Assembly (NCBI GenBank): GCA_024636215.1
Contig: JAGXHL010000095.1
Location: forward strand, 1 to 8,402
Direction of reading: 5' to 3'
DNA length: 8,402 bases
Origin: Deltaproteobacteria bacterium
GTDB taxonomy: Bacteria; Desulfobacterota; Desulfuromonadia; Desulfuromonadales; BM103
Shown here: one piece after another, positions 6,302 to 8,402 of the stretch
Position numbering within the stretch: the stretch's first letter is position 1
Layout: the number at the start of each line of letters is the position of its first letter
Notes under the pieces: model-generated
Databases searched by the model: none
The model's input: the letters and a program-made list of their open reading frames with translations, nothing else
What the model was told of the DNA's origin: nothing
Translations under genes and position numbers: made by a program

Positions 6302-7417
6302 TCAAACCACCTTGACACGGGCAAAACCACCACCCGGTGTGCGCATATTGGTGACCTGGCCACGATAAACGCGGGCGGAGACACCAAGCGCCCGATCGCG
6401 GTAGGCATAGAGACGCAGATCGGTCTTCATCGGATCGGTGCCGGGAACAGCGGTTAACGAGGGCGGGACCAGCTCCTGAACAAGGGTTGTTGCAGCGGGT
6501 AGTTCATCAAACCGCTTGCGGCTGATCTTTTCACCGAGCAAAACGCCTCGACTACCGAAACTGTCAACGGGTTTAAAGACGCGCTGTTTTCTTTCAGACC
6601 AGAGCTGCTGCAGGTCGAGATCGGCAAGCAGAGAACAGGCCGGAAGGGTTTTGTCAAGAAGGGCCTGTTCGCCGACAGTGAGGCCGAAGGCGGTTCTTTG
6701 TTGCGGATCAGACCAGAGTAGCAGACGGCGTTTGTCGGCGAGCAGTCCATAGGCATGCGGGTTGGGTGACAGACAGACCTTGTGCGCCAGGTAAGCGGCA
6801 CGCAAACCGGCCATGGCTTCACTCTCCAGATAAAAATCACAGTGACGATTGTAAACCATATCGACCGGCTGACCATCAAGCCACACGCCGGCAGCAGTGG
6901 CCTGCAGCTGCCGCGGATCGACAATGTCAGCGGCAACCCCCCAGTCCTTGAAAAGCTCGGCAAAAGCGAGCATTTCCGGGTAGAGGAACTGCTGGATCGG
7001 CTCATCATCGATGATCACGATGCGCTCCGGTCTGGTTTTGCTGCCGCCGGAGAACTGGTGAATTTCGTCGGCAAACGTCTGCAAAAGACGCTTTTTGAGA
7101 CTGGCTTTGAGTGATTCCGGTTCTATCGGCAAAGCGGGATTATGTGCCAGGTAGGCGAGCAGACCGCCGCCGGCATTGGTGTTGACTTCAATCAGACGCG
7201 GGATGTCTCCGGCGAGATGAAAATCGTAGCACATCATAACCGCATCATGGCCGGGGTCAAAACGGGCAACCTCGAGCACAAGCGGATAAACCTCTGCGCG
7301 ATATGCCGGGCAGCGGCTCATCCGGTCGAGCAGGCGCAGCAGTTCGAGCATGCGCCGCAAGGCAGCGGCAGGCAGTTCCACAACGGCGAGGCTGAGGTTT
7401 TCATGCAGGGAAGACAT
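6302..7417 (-). CDS. ATP-grasp-like protein of unknown substrate
   Basis: A 371-residue soluble protein with the marks of an ATP-grasp ligase, enzymes that join a carboxylate to an amine or thiol through an acyl-phosphate. An early RLIEVNTNAGGG (74-85) resembles the substrate-side segment of glutathionylspermidine synthase-like members. PNPHAYGLLADKRRLLL (219-234) matches the usual helix before the ATP site. The lysine strand and glycine loop are FKPVDSFGSRGV (281-292). LVQELVPPS (312-320) is the adenine-side hinge. KTDLRLYAYR (331-340) and the glycine-rich end VTNMRTPGGGFARV (355-368) hold the likely metal and phosphate contacts. ATG 7417 has AGGA seven bases upstream. There is no amino-acid ligase, peptide or thiol gene nearby to suggest the substrate; the upstream neighbour is the Fe-S protein 129 bp away on the same strand. 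I am confident of the fold class, not of the reaction. Confidence 0.75.
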   Translation of the reverse strand: MSSLHENLSLAVVELPAAALRRMLELLRLLDRMSRCPAYRAEVYPLVLEVARFDPGHDAVMMCYDFHLAGDIPRLIEVNTNAGGGLLAYLAHNPALPIEPESLKASLKKRLLQTFADEIHQFSGGSKTRPERIVIIDDEPIQQFLYPEMLAFAELFKDWGVAADIVDPRQLQATAAGVWLDGQPVDMVYNRHCDFYLESEAMAGLRAAYLAHKVCLSPNPHAYGLLADKRRLLLWSDPQQRTAFGLTVGEQALLDKTLPACSLLADLDLQQLWSERKQRVFKPVDSFGSRGVLLGEKISRKRFDELPAATTLVQELVPPSLTAVPGTDPMKTDLRLYAYRDRALGVSARVYRGQVTNMRTPGGGFARVKVV

Positions 7418-7425
7418 GACACATC

Positions 7426-7482
7426 CTGTAACAGAGAGACAAAAGCTGAACTGATTGTGCCACAGTCTGTACTTGAGACAAA
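7426..7482 (-). promoter_or_regulatory. Pair of similar direct repeats upstream of the ATP-grasp-like gene
   Basis: On the minus strand two copies of a TTTGTCTC-n-TACAG pattern occur: at 7467-7482 (TTTGTCTCAAGTACAG) and 7426-7443 (TTTGTCTCTCTGTTACAG). Their starts are 39-41 bases apart, close to four helical turns. The nearer copy overlaps the ribosome-binding region. They could be activator or repressor sites; chance similarity is not excluded. Confidence 0.25.
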
Positions 7483-7501
7483 GAGGAGATATCAGGCAGG
7501 G

Positions 7502-7535
7502 GGCACTTCTCCTTACAATCTAAACGGGAAGTGCC
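7502..7535 (-). other. Inverted repeat after the Fe-S protein gene
   Basis: GGCACTTC (7502-7509) and GAAGTGCC (7528-7535) form a perfect 8-bp stem, extendable inward by a G-T and a C-G pair. It starts 12 bases past the TAA of the minus-strand Fe-S protein gene. No T run follows on that strand, so it is a hairpin of uncertain role rather than a clear terminator. Confidence 0.4.
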
Positions 7536-7546
7536 TCCTGTTGAGG

Positions 7547-8402
7547 TTATGGCAAGGTTTCCGCCAGCAGCTCGATAGTGTGCTTGGCTCTGACCGACTT
7601 TTCCTGCTTTTCCAGCCCGCCGCGAATCTGCATGATGCAGCCGGGGCAATCCATGGCGACGCAGGTCGCGCCGGTGGCTTCAATATCCTTGACCTTGTCG
7701 TTGAGGATATGCTTGGCGATATCCGGATGACTGGTGAATGAGTAGGAACCGCCGAAGCCGCAGCAGCGATCGCTGTGGGCCATTTCGACCACCTCGCGAC
7801 CAGACCCGGCCAGCAGCTGCCGTGGCTGTTCCCAGACACCGGCACCGCGCTTGAGATGACAGGAATCGTGGTAGGTGACCTTCTCCTGCCCGGAAGCATC
7901 GGTAAAGACCGCTTTGCCATCGAGCTTGTCGACGATAAAACGCGAAACGTCAATGGTGATATCAGCCAACTGGCGGGCCTTTTCAGCCCACACCGGATTA
8001 TCCTTGAGCAGTTCGAGAAAATCACGTTGCAGCGACATGGTACAGGTCGGACAGGTGGTGACCACGAAATCAGGTTGATCGGCCAGCATCGCCGCAATGT
8101 TCTGTTCGGCTAAAGCCACCGCCGTTTCGCGATCGCCCGAATAGAGGGCCGGAACGCCGCAGCAGTTCTGCTCTTTGGGAAAGAAGACTTCAACGTTGAG
8201 ATGGTTGAGCACCTTGACCAGGTCGACTCCCATCTCGGGGTAAACGAAATCATTGAGACATCCGGCAAAAAAGGCCACCCGGTAGCGGGGCTTATCCAGC
8301 CGCTGCGGCAGTGTCTTCCAGGTGTCCCGCAACGGCTTTTCGGCAATAGCCGGCAGGGTCCGCCACTCGGTGAGTGATGAGAAAAACAGCGGCAGATGAC
8401 GA
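7547..8402 (-). CDS. Fe-S oxidoreductase with two CCG domains, LutA-like C-terminal part (5' end outside window)
   Basis: The frame is open to the window edge and shows 284 C-terminal residues. An internal TTG at 8332 is not the start, because coding sequence of the form RHLPLFFSSLTEWRTLP continues upstream. Two CCG cysteine-rich domains follow. Numbered from the Leu codon at 8332, the first has C25, C57-C58-G and C94-x2-C97, and the second has C158, C190-C191-G and C229-x2-C232. Such domains bind Fe-S clusters in LutA, GlcF, GlpC and HdrB. The upstream R-x-L-P...W-R-T-L-P segment resembles the C-terminal end of LutB, so the whole gene may be a LutB-LutA fusion of the type I recall from Desulfovibrio and relatives, oxidising L-lactate at the membrane face and passing electrons to quinone or other carriers. 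A glycolate oxidase GlcF-type subunit is the alternative. Confidence 0.82.
   Translation of the reverse strand, partial: RHLPLFFSSLTEWRTLPAIAEKPLRDTWKTLPQRLDKPRYRVAFFAGCLNDFVYPEMGVDLVKVLNHLNVEVFFPKEQNCCGVPALYSGDRETAVALAEQNIAAMLADQPDFVVTTCPTCTMSLQRDFLELLKDNPVWAEKARQLADITIDVSRFIVDKLDGKAVFTDASGQEKVTYHDSCHLKRGAGVWEQPRQLLAGSGREVVEMAHSDRCCGFGGSYSFTSHPDIAKHILNDKVKDIEATGATCVAMDCPGCIMQIRGGLEKQEKSVRAKHTIELLAETLP

Noticed and set aside
7142..7741. Plus-strand frame of 199 codons across the ATP-grasp-like and Fe-S genes
   Set aside because: It overlaps conserved motifs of both minus-strand genes in the antisense direction and crosses the intergenic gap; it resembles no known protein.
7547..8332. Complete 261-residue Fe-S protein starting at TTG 8332
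   Set aside because: The frame remains open and protein-like to the window edge, and no ribosome site precedes the TTG, so the gene is cut by the window and not complete.

Overview
The window looks like chromosomal DNA of an anaerobic deltaproteobacterium, most likely of the Desulfuromonadales (Desulfuromonas/Geobacter relatives). The reasons are the gene content (IcmF-type acyl-CoA mutase, a Geobacter-style response regulator with DUF4388, J-like and TPR parts, and a large LutA-like CCG iron-sulfur protein) and moderately GC-rich coding sequence split by more AT-rich, hairpin-rich gaps. This assignment is inference from protein style; no rRNA or tRNA gene is present to settle it.

Left half, plus strand: the 3' end of a coenzyme-B12 acyl-CoA mutase of the IcmF type (1-553), a small FMN nitroreductase-family gene with a TTG start (655-1191), a 267-bp gap with two terminator-like hairpins, then two envelope genes: plsY (1459-2055, first acyl transfer of phospholipid synthesis) and mltG (2137-3141, endolytic murein transglycosylase). 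A 167-bp MITE-like palindromic element (3173-3339) follows. Then comes a 662-residue multidomain regulator (3405-5393) whose receiver domain carries Glu in place of the phosphoacceptor Asp.

Right half, minus strand: a three-helix membrane protein of unknown function (5506-6171) converges on the regulator. Its upstream region has an imperfect 30-bp dyad and a degenerate fragment of the same palindromic element. Next are an unassigned ATP-grasp-like protein (6302-7417) and the C-terminal 284 residues of a two-CCG-domain Fe-S protein (7547-8402), which looks like the end of a LutB-LutA-type lactate oxidation subunit and runs off the window.

Functionally this is a housekeeping and metabolic stretch rather than an accessory island: acyl-CoA and lactate metabolism at the two edges, envelope synthesis and an unusual regulator between. 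No CRISPR array, prophage, intact insertion sequence or defence system is visible. The most noteworthy signals are the palindromic element with its degraded second copy, the naturally phosphomimetic receiver fused to a J-like domain lacking HPD, a terminator-like hairpin ending ten bases before the plsY start, and the unassigned ATP-grasp-like protein.
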